This document shows positions 1 through 7,954 of a stretch of DNA of 64,000 nucleotides, piece by piece (positions within the stretch are counted from its first letter, which is position 1; each line of letters starts with the position of its first letter). This stretch comes from JAGOEX01 sp964630905 (GTDB lineage Bacteria > UBP6 > UBA1177). A program made the translations under genes and the position numbers. Below the pieces are notes generated by a model. The model was not told the DNA's origin, did not search any database, and saw nothing but the letters and a program-made list of their open reading frames with translations. The stretch covers positions 1 through 64,000 of the forward strand of contig CAZVWR010000007.1 in assembly GCA_964630905.1 (NCBI GenBank), written 5' to 3'.

Positions 1-1
1 T

Positions 2-283
2 TCTAGTTTTGTATTTGAACCGGTATTTGATTCTGAATTTACGGCTGTTGACCTTGCTGCATTTAGAAAAAAACTGAAACTTTCAATCCGTGATTTCGCA
101 ATACTTTTTGATTTTTCATATGCTACTTTGAACAAAATAGAAAATGGAAAAATGTCGGGACGGGACATATTGAAAAGAATTGAAATTTATGCCTTATTCA
201 AAGAAACGGCTTTTTTTGAAATTGAAAGGAATAAAGCGAAAGTGCACTCAAAAGTTTATGAGTCAGTTAAAACCTTACTGTAG
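2..283 (+). CDS. XRE-family helix-turn-helix protein, C-terminal part
   Basis: This is the 3' end of a gene that begins before the window; 93 codons in frame 2 lead to a TAG at 281-283. The segment reading DLAAFRKKLKLSIRDFAIL and then a short recognition-helix region ending KIENGK is a Cro/C1-type helix-turn-helix, placed at about residues 18-65 of the visible part. The spelling AAFRKKL...IENGK resembles antitoxin-like regulators of the MqsA/HigA type, where the helix-turn-helix is at the C-terminus, but the toxin partner or zinc-binding N-terminus would lie outside the window, so that is only a possibility. It stops 20 nt before the promoter proposed for tRNA-Sec. Confidence 0.6.
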   Translation, partial: SSFVFEPVFDSEFTAVDLAAFRKKLKLSIRDFAILFDFSYATLNKIENGKMSGRDILKRIEIYALFKETAFFEIERNKAKVHSKVYESVKTLL

Positions 284-303
284 AACTCAACTCTTGAAAA
301 AAT

Positions 304-332
304 TTGACTTCACTAACAGCCCTTTATATTTT
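304..332 (+). promoter_or_regulatory. putative sigma-70 promoter of tRNA-Sec
   Basis: TTGACT at 304-309 and TATTTT at 327-332 are separated by 17 bp, which puts the transcription start about at the first base of the tRNA (343). The position between the stop of the upstream regulator and the tRNA fits. Inferred from sequence only. Confidence 0.5.
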
Positions 333-342
333 AATCACATGT

Positions 343-437
343 GGAGAGGACGACTCTGGTGGCTCAACTGGTCTTCAAAACCAGTAGCGGGCGGATAAAA
401 CCGTCCGTGGCAGGTTCGATTCCTGCCCTCTCTGCCA
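343..437 (+). tRNA. selC: tRNA-Sec (anticodon UCA)
   Basis: The anticodon arm is a perfect 5-bp stem, CTGGT 368-372 with ACCAG 380-384, closing a seven-base loop with UCA at 375-377. A long variable arm has a 7-bp stem (CGGGCGG paired with CCGTCCG around an ATAAAA loop). The T arm is GCAGG/CCTGC (410-414, 422-426). The acceptor pairs GGAGAGG (343-349) with CCTCTCT (427-433) with one G-U, then discriminator G and encoded CCA at 435-437. The long variable arm, UCA anticodon and extended acceptor region mark selenocysteine tRNA rather than a suppressor. It sits just upstream of the selA/selB/selD operon, which supplies the enzymes that charge it and deliver it to UGA. Confidence 0.95.
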
Positions 438-454
438 ACTTTTTTGCTTTTTCA

Positions 455-524
455 GGTGGAGCTGGTGCTTCAGGCTGTGTTTCTCAGCCGGTTTTACCAA
501 GCAGGTTCGATTCCTGCCCTCGAT
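455..524 (+). pseudogene. tRNA-like remnant sharing the T arm of tRNA-Sec
   Basis: Positions 501-521 repeat 21 nt of the tRNA-Sec 3' half (410-430) exactly. The 46 nt in front fold roughly like the rest of a tRNA: CTG/CAG at 462-464 and 471-473 as a short D stem, and a GCTG/CAGC stem (474-477, 485-488) closing a seven-base loop 478-484. The acceptor pairing is poor, the base at the position before the anticodon is G instead of the invariant U, and no CCA follows. I read it as a decayed tRNA duplicate, or a scar of integration at the tRNA-Sec 3' end, rather than a working tRNA. Confidence 0.5.
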
Positions 525-571
525 TGATGTTTTGATTTGATTTAAAATTTTTAAAAATTACGGAGTGAAAA

Positions 572-1849
572 ATGTCTGATTACAATCAAATGTGGAAAGA
601 TCTCGGGCTTGATCTTCCGAATCACGAAGGGTTGCTCAATTTTCTTGGAGAAGCTTATCAGGGGATCTATCTTTCTCAGCAGAATCGTCCTAAGTCTATG
701 GATTATTTCGATTTTGTCATTTCAGAGATACACGGGCTCAGAGTTAAAGAGATAATTGACGCAAGAAAAGCGGGCAAAAAGGGAATAGGGACTTTCTGTG
801 TCTATGTTCCTGAAGAACTTGTCCTTGCCGCAGGCGGAATCTACATCGGTCTTTGTGCCGGAGCAGAAGTGGGAACTCCTCAGGCGGAGCAGTATCTTCC
901 AAGAAACACATGCGCTCTTATTAAAGCGTTTGTCGGTTTTAAACTTGCAAATCTCTGCCCATACGGCGAAGTGACCGATCTGATAGTCGGCGAAACGACT
1001 TGTGACGGAAAGAAGAAAGCGTATGAGGCATTTGATGAGATCACTGGGAAAATGCACATAATGGACCTCCCGAACACAAAATCTGAGGAAGGGAAAAAGT
1101 TGTGGCTTGCAGAAGTGAAGAAGTTGAAAGATAAACTCGAAGCAGTTACAGGAAATAAGATAACTGCTGAAAATCTTGCTGAAGCGACAAAAATAGTAAA
1201 TGACAAAAGAAGAGCCCTGCAACGCCTCGCAAAATTAAGAGAAGCCAATCCTTCACCGATCTCAGGACTTGATGCACTGCTCATCAACCAGATCTCTTTT
1301 TATGATGATCCGCTGAGATTCACATCAATGGTAAATAAACTTTGTGACGAACTTGAAGAAAGGGTGAATGAAGGTACTGGTGTTTGTGCGGAAAATGCTC
1401 CCAGAATCCTTGTTTCGGGTTCTCCGATGGCGATACCGAACTGGAAGCTTCACCACATAATTGAAACTTCAGGAGCAGTTGTCGTTGGTGAAGAATCATG
1501 TGTCGGTGCAAGGAATTACCGTGCTCTAACCGATGAATCGGCAGCTTCACTTGATGGTGCAGTTGAAAAGATCGCAAGCCGGTATCTCACAATTGACTGT
1601 GCATGTTTTACTCCAAACATTGAAAGAATGGAAAATATCGAAAAAATGAAAGATGAGCTCAAAGCTGACGGCATTGTTCACTATTCTCTTCAGTTCTGTA
1701 CTCTCTACATGACAGAAGGTTTTAAGGCGGCAAATAAAATGAAAGATTTTCCGTTCCTGCGCATCGAGACCGACTACAACATGGAAGATGCCGGTCAGAT
1801 CAAGACAAGGATAGAAGCGTTCCTCGAAATGATAAACACAGGAAAATAG
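572..1849 (+). CDS. 2-hydroxyacyl-CoA dehydratase family / double-cubane-cluster protein (HgdB-YjiM type)
   Basis: The 425-residue protein belongs to the HgdB/FldC/BcrB family of iron-sulfur proteins that receive electrons through ATP hydrolysis by an activator. Cysteines that look like cluster ligands are C76 (in FCVYVPEE), C114 (PRNTCAL), and C129 and C144 (LCPYGE, ETTCDG); a second half carries the SLQFC segment. Only one dehydratase-type subunit is encoded, directly followed by one activator, which matches the homodimeric YjiM / double-cubane-cluster proteins better than the two-subunit 2-hydroxyacyl-CoA dehydratases. The substrate is not known for most of this subgroup. The RBS is GGAG, 6 nt before ATG. 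It is the first gene of the selenium operon, suggesting a role linked to Se or S chemistry, which is inference. Confidence 0.85.
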   Translation: MSDYNQMWKDLGLDLPNHEGLLNFLGEAYQGIYLSQQNRPKSMDYFDFVISEIHGLRVKEIIDARKAGKKGIGTFCVYVPEELVLAAGGIYIGLCAGAEVGTPQAEQYLPRNTCALIKAFVGFKLANLCPYGEVTDLIVGETTCDGKKKAYEAFDEITGKMHIMDLPNTKSEEGKKLWLAEVKKLKDKLEAVTGNKITAENLAEATKIVNDKRRALQRLAKLREANPSPISGLDALLINQISFYDDPLRFTSMVNKLCDELEERVNEGTGVCAENAPRILVSGSPMAIPNWKLHHIIETSGAVVVGEESCVGARNYRALTDESAASLDGAVEKIASRYLTIDCACFTPNIERMENIEKMKDELKADGIVHYSLQFCTLYMTEGFKAANKMKDFPFLRIETDYNMEDAGQIKTRIEAFLEMINTGK

Positions 1850-1870
1850 CCAAAATAAAAGGAGAATCAC

Positions 1871-2614
1871 ATGCTTTCAACGGGGATTGACATCGGTTCG
1901 AGCAATATCAAGATCGCAGTCATTGAAAACGGACTGATCATTGATCTTAAAAAAACTTCAACCGGTTTCAACCCCGTTGAGAAGTGCCGGGAACTTCTCG
2001 GTGACAATATCAATGGCACAGTAAAAGCGACAGGTTACGGAAGACACCTTGCTCAGAAAGCTTTCAACTGCGGCACGGTGAGTGAAATATCGGCATTTGC
2101 AAAAGGAGCCGTTTTTTTTAATCCTGAAGTGAGAACGGTTGTTGATGTAGGCGGACAGGACAGTAAAGTGATAAGATGCAACAGATCTGGAGAAGTGCTT
2201 TCTTTTGAAATGAACGATAAATGTGCGGCCGGAACAGGCAAGTTTCTCGAGATAATGGCAAAAGCTCTCGAAATGACACAAACTGAGTTTGGAAACATAA
2301 AACCGTCAAACAGCAAATTGATAAAGATCAGTTCAATATGCACAGTTTTTGCAGAATCTGAAGTGATATCAATGGTCGGAAAAGGTGAATCGAAGGAAAA
2401 CATCGGTTATGCTCTCCACGAAATGGCGGTGGAACGGGTATGTTCTCTAACCAACAGGGTCGGAGTTGACGGCACTGTTTCTTTTGCCGGCGGATGTGCC
2501 TATGACCGTCTTTTTGTTCAGTTACTTGCCAAAAAATTAAATAGAGATATTTTTGTGAGTGCACATCCTGAATTTACAGGGGCGGTCGGTGCCGCACTGC
2601 TGAGTGCAGGATAG
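1871..2614 (+). CDS. ATP-dependent activator / reductase of the dehydratase family (HgdC-YjiL type)
   Basis: A 247-residue ASKHA-fold ATPase of the BcrAD/BadFG family. The N-terminal phosphate loop is GIDIGSSNIKIAV (residues 5-17), a second nucleotide motif is DVGGQDSKV (92-100), and the two cysteines expected to hold a [4Fe-4S] cluster between the subunits of a dimer are C118 (NDKCAAGTGK) and C157 (SSICTVFAESE). Proteins of this kind transfer single low-potential electrons to the partner iron-sulfur protein with ATP hydrolysis; the partner is the gene 21 nt upstream. RBS AAAGGAG. Length is typical for the family. Confidence 0.9.
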   Translation: MLSTGIDIGSSNIKIAVIENGLIIDLKKTSTGFNPVEKCRELLGDNINGTVKATGYGRHLAQKAFNCGTVSEISAFAKGAVFFNPEVRTVVDVGGQDSKVIRCNRSGEVLSFEMNDKCAAGTGKFLEIMAKALEMTQTEFGNIKPSNSKLIKISSICTVFAESEVISMVGKGESKENIGYALHEMAVERVCSLTNRVGVDGTVSFAGGCAYDRLFVQLLAKKLNRDIFVSAHPEFTGAVGAALLSAG

Positions 2615-2636
2615 TCAGATTTAATCAGGAGAACCC

Positions 2637-4055
2637 ATGGAAAAAAGATCAATGCAGTCAGAACTCAGAAAGCTTCCTTCAGTTGATTCTGTTTTAAACC
2701 AGCCGGTCATCAGAAAGCAGATCGAGCGCAATGGAGCTGATTTTGTCACATTTGTGGTGAGATCTGTTGTGGAAAATGTGAGGCATTCTGTTCTAAACGG
2801 TGGAATTTGTCCTGAAGCGGATGAAATTATTGCTAAATGTGATGAAGCGGCAGATTTCATAAGAAAGCCGATATTAAAAGAAGTTCTCAATGCGACAGGG
2901 GTCATAATTCATACAAATCTTGGCAGGGCTCCGCTTGGAAAAAAGGTTCTTGAAGACATTAAAGGGGTCATTTCGGGGTACTCAAACCTTGAATATGATC
3001 TTAAAACCGGTGAAAGGGGACACAGGAATGATCACATTGTGCCGCTTTTAAAATATATCACAAAAGCAGAAGATGCAGTGATCGTGAATAACAATGCGGC
3101 AGGGATAATGCTGGCTCTCGGCACTTTTGCAAAAGGTAAAGAAGTGATAATCAGTCGCGGAGAACTTATCGAAATAGGCGGATCGTTCCGGATTCCTGAG
3201 ATACTTGCGGCTTCAGGTGCAATCATGGTCGAAGTGGGTACGACAAATAAGACCAGGCTGAGTGATTACGAAAAAGCGATCACACAAAATACTGCAATGA
3301 TATTCAAGGCACACCGTTCAAATTTTGATATTGTGGGGTTCACCGAGGAAGTCAGTGTGCATGAACTTGCTGAATTTTCTCATAAAAAAGGGTTGCCGTT
3401 TTTATATGACATAGGCTCGGGGCTTATAAGAAAACCGAAAAATCTCAATCTTGAAAGTGAACCCGATGTCGAATCGGCAATTCTTGACGGAGCCGATCTT
3501 GTAGCATTCAGCGGAGACAAACTGCTCGGCGGTTCTCAAGCAGGTGTGGTCGCAGGAAGAAAAGAGTTCATTTCAAAGCTGAAAACTGCTCCGATGATGA
3601 GGGCGCTCCGGGTTGACAAACTTACACTTGCAACATTGTCAAGCGTTATAAGAAGCTATTTTAACGATAAAACTCTTGTTGAGAACATTCCTCTTTTTTC
3701 AATAATTGAGCAGACCCCTGAACAGTTGAAAAAGAAAGCGGAAGAACTTGTCAGAAAGTTCAATTCGTTCAATGTATCTGCAAAGGTGGTCAGAACTGAA
3801 GGAAAATGCGGAGGAGGAACACTTCCCGGAGTTAAAATAGAAAGTTACGGAGCAGTAATAGTTTCAAACAAAGGAAATCAGAAGGAAAAGTCTGAATTTG
3901 CTGAGAAAATATTCCGTTCTCTCCATGAACTTGAAAGACCGGTTGTCGGAATTCTAAAACAGGGCGAGATCATTTTTGATGTCCTGACACTTGATCATAA
4001 AGAGTTTGAATATATCGCGGAAAATGTTTCTCAGATAGTCGGAGAACAGCGATGA
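2637..4055 (+). CDS. selA: L-seryl-tRNA(Sec) selenium transferase
   Basis: SelA is a PLP enzyme that converts seryl-tRNA(Sec) to selenocysteinyl-tRNA(Sec) using selenophosphate. The 472-residue length is typical. The N-terminal segment LRKLPSVDSVLN is the usual SelA start, NATGVIIHTNLGRAPL follows, and the PLP-binding lysine is K295 in SGDKLLGGSQAG. The start ATG at 2637 has AGGAG seven bases upstream. The stop overlaps the selB start by four bases (ATGA), so translation is probably coupled. Its tRNA substrate is encoded at 343-437 and its selenium donor synthetase at 7955-9019. Confidence 0.97.
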   Translation: MEKRSMQSELRKLPSVDSVLNQPVIRKQIERNGADFVTFVVRSVVENVRHSVLNGGICPEADEIIAKCDEAADFIRKPILKEVLNATGVIIHTNLGRAPLGKKVLEDIKGVISGYSNLEYDLKTGERGHRNDHIVPLLKYITKAEDAVIVNNNAAGIMLALGTFAKGKEVIISRGELIEIGGSFRIPEILAASGAIMVEVGTTNKTRLSDYEKAITQNTAMIFKAHRSNFDIVGFTEEVSVHELAEFSHKKGLPFLYDIGSGLIRKPKNLNLESEPDVESAILDGADLVAFSGDKLLGGSQAGVVAGRKEFISKLKTAPMMRALRVDKLTLATLSSVIRSYFNDKTLVENIPLFSIIEQTPEQLKKKAEELVRKFNSFNVSAKVVRTEGKCGGGTLPGVKIESYGAVIVSNKGNQKEKSEFAEKIFRSLHELERPVVGILKQGEIIFDVLTLDHKEFEYIAENVSQIVGEQR

Positions 4056-5992
4056 AGCATCTTATCATGGGAACGGCAGGACACATTGACCACGGTAAAA
4101 CTGCTCTTGTTAAAGCTCTCACTAATATTGAATGTGACACTCACAGCGAAGAAAAAAAAAGGGGAATAACGATTCATCTCGGTTTTGCACACATGGCACT
4201 TCCAGATGGAGGAACTCTCGGAGTAGTTGATGTTCCAGGACACAAGGATTTTATTCACACAATGGTCGGCGGAGCAAGCGGAATAGACTTTGTTCTTCTG
4301 ACAGTTGCCGCAGACAGCGGAATAATGCCCCAAACCAGAGAGCACATAAGAATAATGAATATCCTGAAAATAAAAAAGGGGATAATCGCGATAACAAAAT
4401 CAGACCTTGTCGATGAAGAAATGATCGAGCTTGTGAAAGAGGATGTAGCTGAATTTGTTAAGGAAAGTTTTCTTGAAAATGCTCCGGTCATTCCGGTATC
4501 AGCAAAAACGGGAGCAGGGATTGAAGAGCTTAGGAATTTAATATTTGAAACAGTTGAAAGAGTTGAGAACAGACTGGAAAAAGGGGTTTTCAGAATGTTT
4601 GTTGACAGAATATTTTCTGTAAGCGGCTTCGGAACGGTCGTGACCGGCTCGGTTTTAAGCGGTTGTGTGCAGACAGGAGATAAGGTTTATCTTATCCCGG
4701 GAAAAGGAGATGAACTCAGAGTCAGAAGGATCGAAAAACACGGAGCGGAAGTAACGACCTCTGTTGCGGGCGACAGGTGCTCAATAAATATTGCAGGACT
4801 TGAAAAAAGCGCATTCAGGCGGGGAATGGTTATATCTGACAGATTGCTTCGCGAAACCTCGATGGCTGACGGAGTTCTTGATGTCTTTGATGAATCTGCG
4901 CGGCTTAAAGTGTGGTCGGATGTTATTTTCTATGCAGGGACTTATGAACATCAGGCAAGGGTGCATCTGCTTGATAAAGATTCTGTAAAATCGGGCGAAT
5001 CTGCACTGGTTCAGATCCATTTGAGTGAGCCGTGTGTTCTTAAGCCCGGAGACAGATTTGTCATCAGAAATACTTCGGGCGACATGACCTTGGGCGGTGG
5101 AGAGATAATTGATGTTTCACCTCTTCACCACAAAAGAAGAAAGCCAAAAATGATCAGTGATATCGCAAAGTTGGCAAATGGCAGTGTTGCCGAAAAAATG
5201 GCAGTGCACATTGGCAAATTCAACAGAGCAGTATCAACTTCGCAGCTTGGTTCAATGCTCAATGTTTCAGATGATGATATCAACGATCTTGTGAGCAGAA
5301 AACTTCCAAATGAAATTGTGAGATTTGAGACAAAAGAGGGATTCATTCTTTACACAAAGAGTGGAATGGACAATGTCAGAAAAGGGATATTGAAAGCGAT
5401 AGCTGATTTCAAGAAGAAAAATCCGCTTGCTTCAAGAGGGGCGAACTTTGATGAGATCAGAGGATTTCTAAAGTTTGAAAAGAACTCTCCCGACGAAGAG
5501 GTTTTGCGGCAGATCTTAAAAAATCTGACAGAAAAAGAAAAGCTCAAAGAAAAGGAAAGAACATGGACAATTGCCAACGATCTTAGCGAGTTTGACACAA
5601 AAACAGTCAATAATATCAATGAAATATCAAAATACACATTAGATTGCGGAATGCAGGTTCCTTTAATGAGCGTCATGCTTGAAATGGCGCAAAAAATGAA
5701 AATTACTGAAAAAGCGTTAAAACAGATACTTCATCATCTCACAGTTACAGGAGTTTTATACAGGATTTCTGAAGAATATGTCCATAAAGATGTCGTTGAC
5801 GGCTGCAGAAACAAGCTTGTTGACTATCTTTCAACCCATAATGAAGGGATTACCGTTGCGCAGTTCCGCGATCTTGTAGGAGGCAACAGAAAGATGTGCC
5901 TTCTGTTGATATCCCAGTACGACAGCGAGAAAATTACGGTCAGAGATGGTGATTACAGATTTTTAAACCCTAAATTTGAAGGAGTGAAATAA
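4052..5992 (+). CDS. selB: selenocysteine-specific elongation factor
   Basis: SelB delivers Sec-tRNA to UGA codons marked by a SECIS hairpin. The GTPase motifs are GTAGHIDHGKT (residues 7-17, G1), DVPGHKDF (G3) and TKSD (G4). The remaining EF-Tu-like domains extend to about residue 350, and the C-terminal 290 residues are the winged-helix repeats that bind SECIS RNA, ending with the usual YLSTHNEGITVAQFRDL...RKMCLLLISQYD region. 646 residues is the normal size. The stop codon shares one base with the ATG of the next gene (TAATG). Confidence 0.97.
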   Translation: MKHLIMGTAGHIDHGKTALVKALTNIECDTHSEEKKRGITIHLGFAHMALPDGGTLGVVDVPGHKDFIHTMVGGASGIDFVLLTVAADSGIMPQTREHIRIMNILKIKKGIIAITKSDLVDEEMIELVKEDVAEFVKESFLENAPVIPVSAKTGAGIEELRNLIFETVERVENRLEKGVFRMFVDRIFSVSGFGTVVTGSVLSGCVQTGDKVYLIPGKGDELRVRRIEKHGAEVTTSVAGDRCSINIAGLEKSAFRRGMVISDRLLRETSMADGVLDVFDESARLKVWSDVIFYAGTYEHQARVHLLDKDSVKSGESALVQIHLSEPCVLKPGDRFVIRNTSGDMTLGGGEIIDVSPLHHKRRKPKMISDIAKLANGSVAEKMAVHIGKFNRAVSTSQLGSMLNVSDDDINDLVSRKLPNEIVRFETKEGFILYTKSGMDNVRKGILKAIADFKKKNPLASRGANFDEIRGFLKFEKNSPDEEVLRQILKNLTEKEKLKEKERTWTIANDLSEFDTKTVNNINEISKYTLDCGMQVPLMSVMLEMAQKMKITEKALKQILHHLTVTGVLYRISEEYVHKDVVDGCRNKLVDYLSTHNEGITVAQFRDLVGGNRKMCLLLISQYDSEKITVRDGDYRFLNPKFEGVK

Positions 5993-6609
5993 TGTCTCAG
6001 TTTATAGTTGATGCAAGAGGTGAACTTTGTCCAAAGCCGCTCATAATGGCAAAAAAAGCGATAAATGATGAAAAAATTGCAAATGAATTCATCCTTCTGA
6101 TAGATAACGAAACATCAAAGGAAAATGTAGAAAGGTTTTTGAAAGACAACAAAGTCAAATTTCAGACAACAAAGAAAGATGAATGTTTTTCAATACATGT
6201 CTTGAAATCCGGAGAAAAGCTAAGTGGCAAAGTTGATGAATATTGCGATCTGCCAAAGGAAAAGAGACCTTCATCAGATCATGTGGTCTGCATAAAAAGC
6301 GATAAAATGGGGATAGGGGATGACGATCTGGGCAGAATACTCATTAAAGGCTTTATAAACACATTGAAAGAGGTAAGTCCTCTCCCTTCAAAACTGGTTT
6401 TTTACAACAGCGGAGTGAAACTTGCCGTTGAAGATTCGCCTCTTGCCGATTCGATCAGAGAACTTCAGGATTCAGGTGTCGATATCATGATCTGCGGAAC
6501 CTGCGCCGATTTTTTCAAAATTAAGGAAAAGATAAAAACAGGAACAATTTCAAATATGTACAACATTCTGGAAACATTAACAAATGCAGGGAAAATAATA
6601 GTTCCATGA
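5992..6609 (+). CDS. yedF: YedF-like selenium metabolism protein (TusA domain + DsrE-like domain)
   Basis: A 205-residue two-domain protein. Residues 1-75 are a TusA/SirA domain with VDARGELCPKPL, the conserved cysteine being C13, which in TusA carries persulfide. The C-terminal half (about 95-205) is DsrE-like, with KLVFYNSGVKL and a CGTCADFF motif. This architecture is the YedF-type sulfurtransferase-like protein found repeatedly next to selD, and a role as intracellular selenium carrier has been proposed for it. It overlaps selB by one base and the desulfurase-like gene by four. Confidence 0.9.
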   Translation: MSQFIVDARGELCPKPLIMAKKAINDEKIANEFILLIDNETSKENVERFLKDNKVKFQTTKKDECFSIHVLKSGEKLSGKVDEYCDLPKEKRPSSDHVVCIKSDKMGIGDDDLGRILIKGFINTLKEVSPLPSKLVFYNSGVKLAVEDSPLADSIRELQDSGVDIMICGTCADFFKIKEKIKTGTISNMYNILETLTNAGKIIVP

Positions 6610-7733
6610 AAAAGATCAATAAATACTTTGATAATGGGGCGACCTCTTTTCCCAAACCTCCAGAAGTTGCAGAAGAGATTTCAAAATATTTAAATGAGAT
6701 CGGCGGGACTTACGGCCGGAGTTATCATTCTAAAGCGATTCAAGTTTCTAAAATTGTTGAAGAAACTAGAAATATTTTTGCTAGTATGATCAACGCTCAA
6801 AATTCGTCAAATGTGGTTTTCACTCACAATGCAACCCATGGAATAAACACAGTGATAAAAGGTCTGAACTTGAAAAACTGTGAAGTTGCAGTTTCAGTTC
6901 TTGAACATAATGCGGTAATGAGACCTTTGACTGCAATTGCTGAGCAGAACAGCATAAAAATAAGATTTTTTCCTTCATTTTCTGACGGGTTGATCGATGT
7001 TTCAAAAGTTTCTGAAGTGATAACAGAAAAAACGGCGCTTGTAGTTGTCAACCACATGAGCAATGTGAACGGATTGATCCAGCCTGTTGAGAAAATTAAA
7101 GAGATCGTTGGCAGTATTCCAATGCTTGTTGATGCCGCCCAGAGCGGAGGTCACATAAAAATAGATGTTTCGAAAGGGTTTGATTTTGTTGCCTTTACCG
7201 GTCACAAAGGGCTTTTAGGCCCGACCGGAACAGGAATCCTTTATATCAGAAACCCTGAAATGCTTAACTCATTCATTGAAGGGGGAACGGGAAGCAGATC
7301 TGAAAGTGTTGAAATGCCGCAGTTCATGCCGGACAAGTTTGAAGCAGGTACTCCCAATATCGCAGGAATTTTCGGATTGAGAGCGGCTTTGATGAACAGA
7401 CCTGTTCCGGCTCATTCATTCAAAGAGCTTGCTCAACTGATTGAAAATATTGAAGAGATAGATGGGTTTAATGTTGTTCGTGCAAATGATATAAACAATC
7501 AGGGAGCGCTTTTTTCCATTTTGAGCAGTGTCATGGATCCCTCAGTTCTTGGGATGAAACTGTTTGAAAAATACGGCATTGAAACAAGGATAGGACTTCA
7601 CTGTGCACCGTTGGCGCATAAGCATCTTGGAACTTTTCCGCAAGGGACAGTAAGAATCAGTTTTTCCCCTTACCACACGAATGAAGATATTGAATATTTA
7701 CTGAATTCGTTAATAGAGATCTCAAAATTATGA
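6606..7733 (+). CDS. class V aminotransferase, cysteine desulfurase / selenocysteine lyase family
   Basis: A 375-residue PLP protein. It begins YFDNGATSFPKPPEV, the start of the cysteine-desulfurase-related aminotransferase V family; PLP lysine is K201 in FTGHKGLLGPTGTG, and a C-terminal LHCAPLAHK segment supplies a candidate catalytic cysteine. In this operon, between two suspected Se/S carrier proteins, it could release S or Se from (seleno)cysteine and pass it on for selenophosphate synthesis. The family is known; the substrate is inferred from neighbours. It overlaps yedF and the DUF3343 gene by four bases each. Confidence 0.88.
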   Translation: MKKINKYFDNGATSFPKPPEVAEEISKYLNEIGGTYGRSYHSKAIQVSKIVEETRNIFASMINAQNSSNVVFTHNATHGINTVIKGLNLKNCEVAVSVLEHNAVMRPLTAIAEQNSIKIRFFPSFSDGLIDVSKVSEVITEKTALVVVNHMSNVNGLIQPVEKIKEIVGSIPMLVDAAQSGGHIKIDVSKGFDFVAFTGHKGLLGPTGTGILYIRNPEMLNSFIEGGTGSRSESVEMPQFMPDKFEAGTPNIAGIFGLRAALMNRPVPAHSFKELAQLIENIEEIDGFNVVRANDINNQGALFSILSSVMDPSVLGMKLFEKYGIETRIGLHCAPLAHKHLGTFPQGTVRISFSPYHTNEDIEYLLNSLIEISKL

Positions 7734-7948
7734 TACTTTTTCTTTTTGAAAACACCCGCTCAGTCATTGTTGCTGAAGAAGAGATATTAAAGAAAAAGGT
7801 AAAATGCAGGATAATTCCAGTACCGAGATCAATATCATCCCAGTGCGGACTTGCTATTGAAGCAGAACTTGACAGTGAAATCCAGATTTCGGGAATTTTG
7901 ACAGAAAAACAAATTAAATTCGATATTTACAGAGAGTATAAAAAATGA
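7730..7948 (+). CDS. DUF3343 protein, putative Se/S carrier
   Basis: A 72-residue protein starting ILFLFENTRSVIVAEE and containing IPVPRSISSQCGLAIEA, the hallmark of the DUF3343 family, in which a lone cysteine follows a PVPR-type turn (here C39). Families with this domain occur in selenium operons and have been called putative Se/S carriers. The start overlaps the preceding stop by four bases, and selD follows after 6 nt, so it is translated as part of the Sec operon. No other cysteine is present, so C39 is the obvious site for a bound persulfide or perselenide. Confidence 0.85.
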   Translation: MILFLFENTRSVIVAEEEILKKKVKCRIIPVPRSISSQCGLAIEAELDSEIQISGILTEKQIKFDIYREYKK

Positions 7949-7954
7949 GGAATT

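Noticed and set aside
455..524. Second functional tRNA gene
   Set aside because: Weak acceptor pairing, G in place of the invariant U before the anticodon, no CCA and only a 3-bp D stem.
722..1287. Long minus-strand open frames inside the dehydratase gene
   Set aside because: No RBS, no recognisable protein features; they mirror the codon bias of the plus-strand gene.
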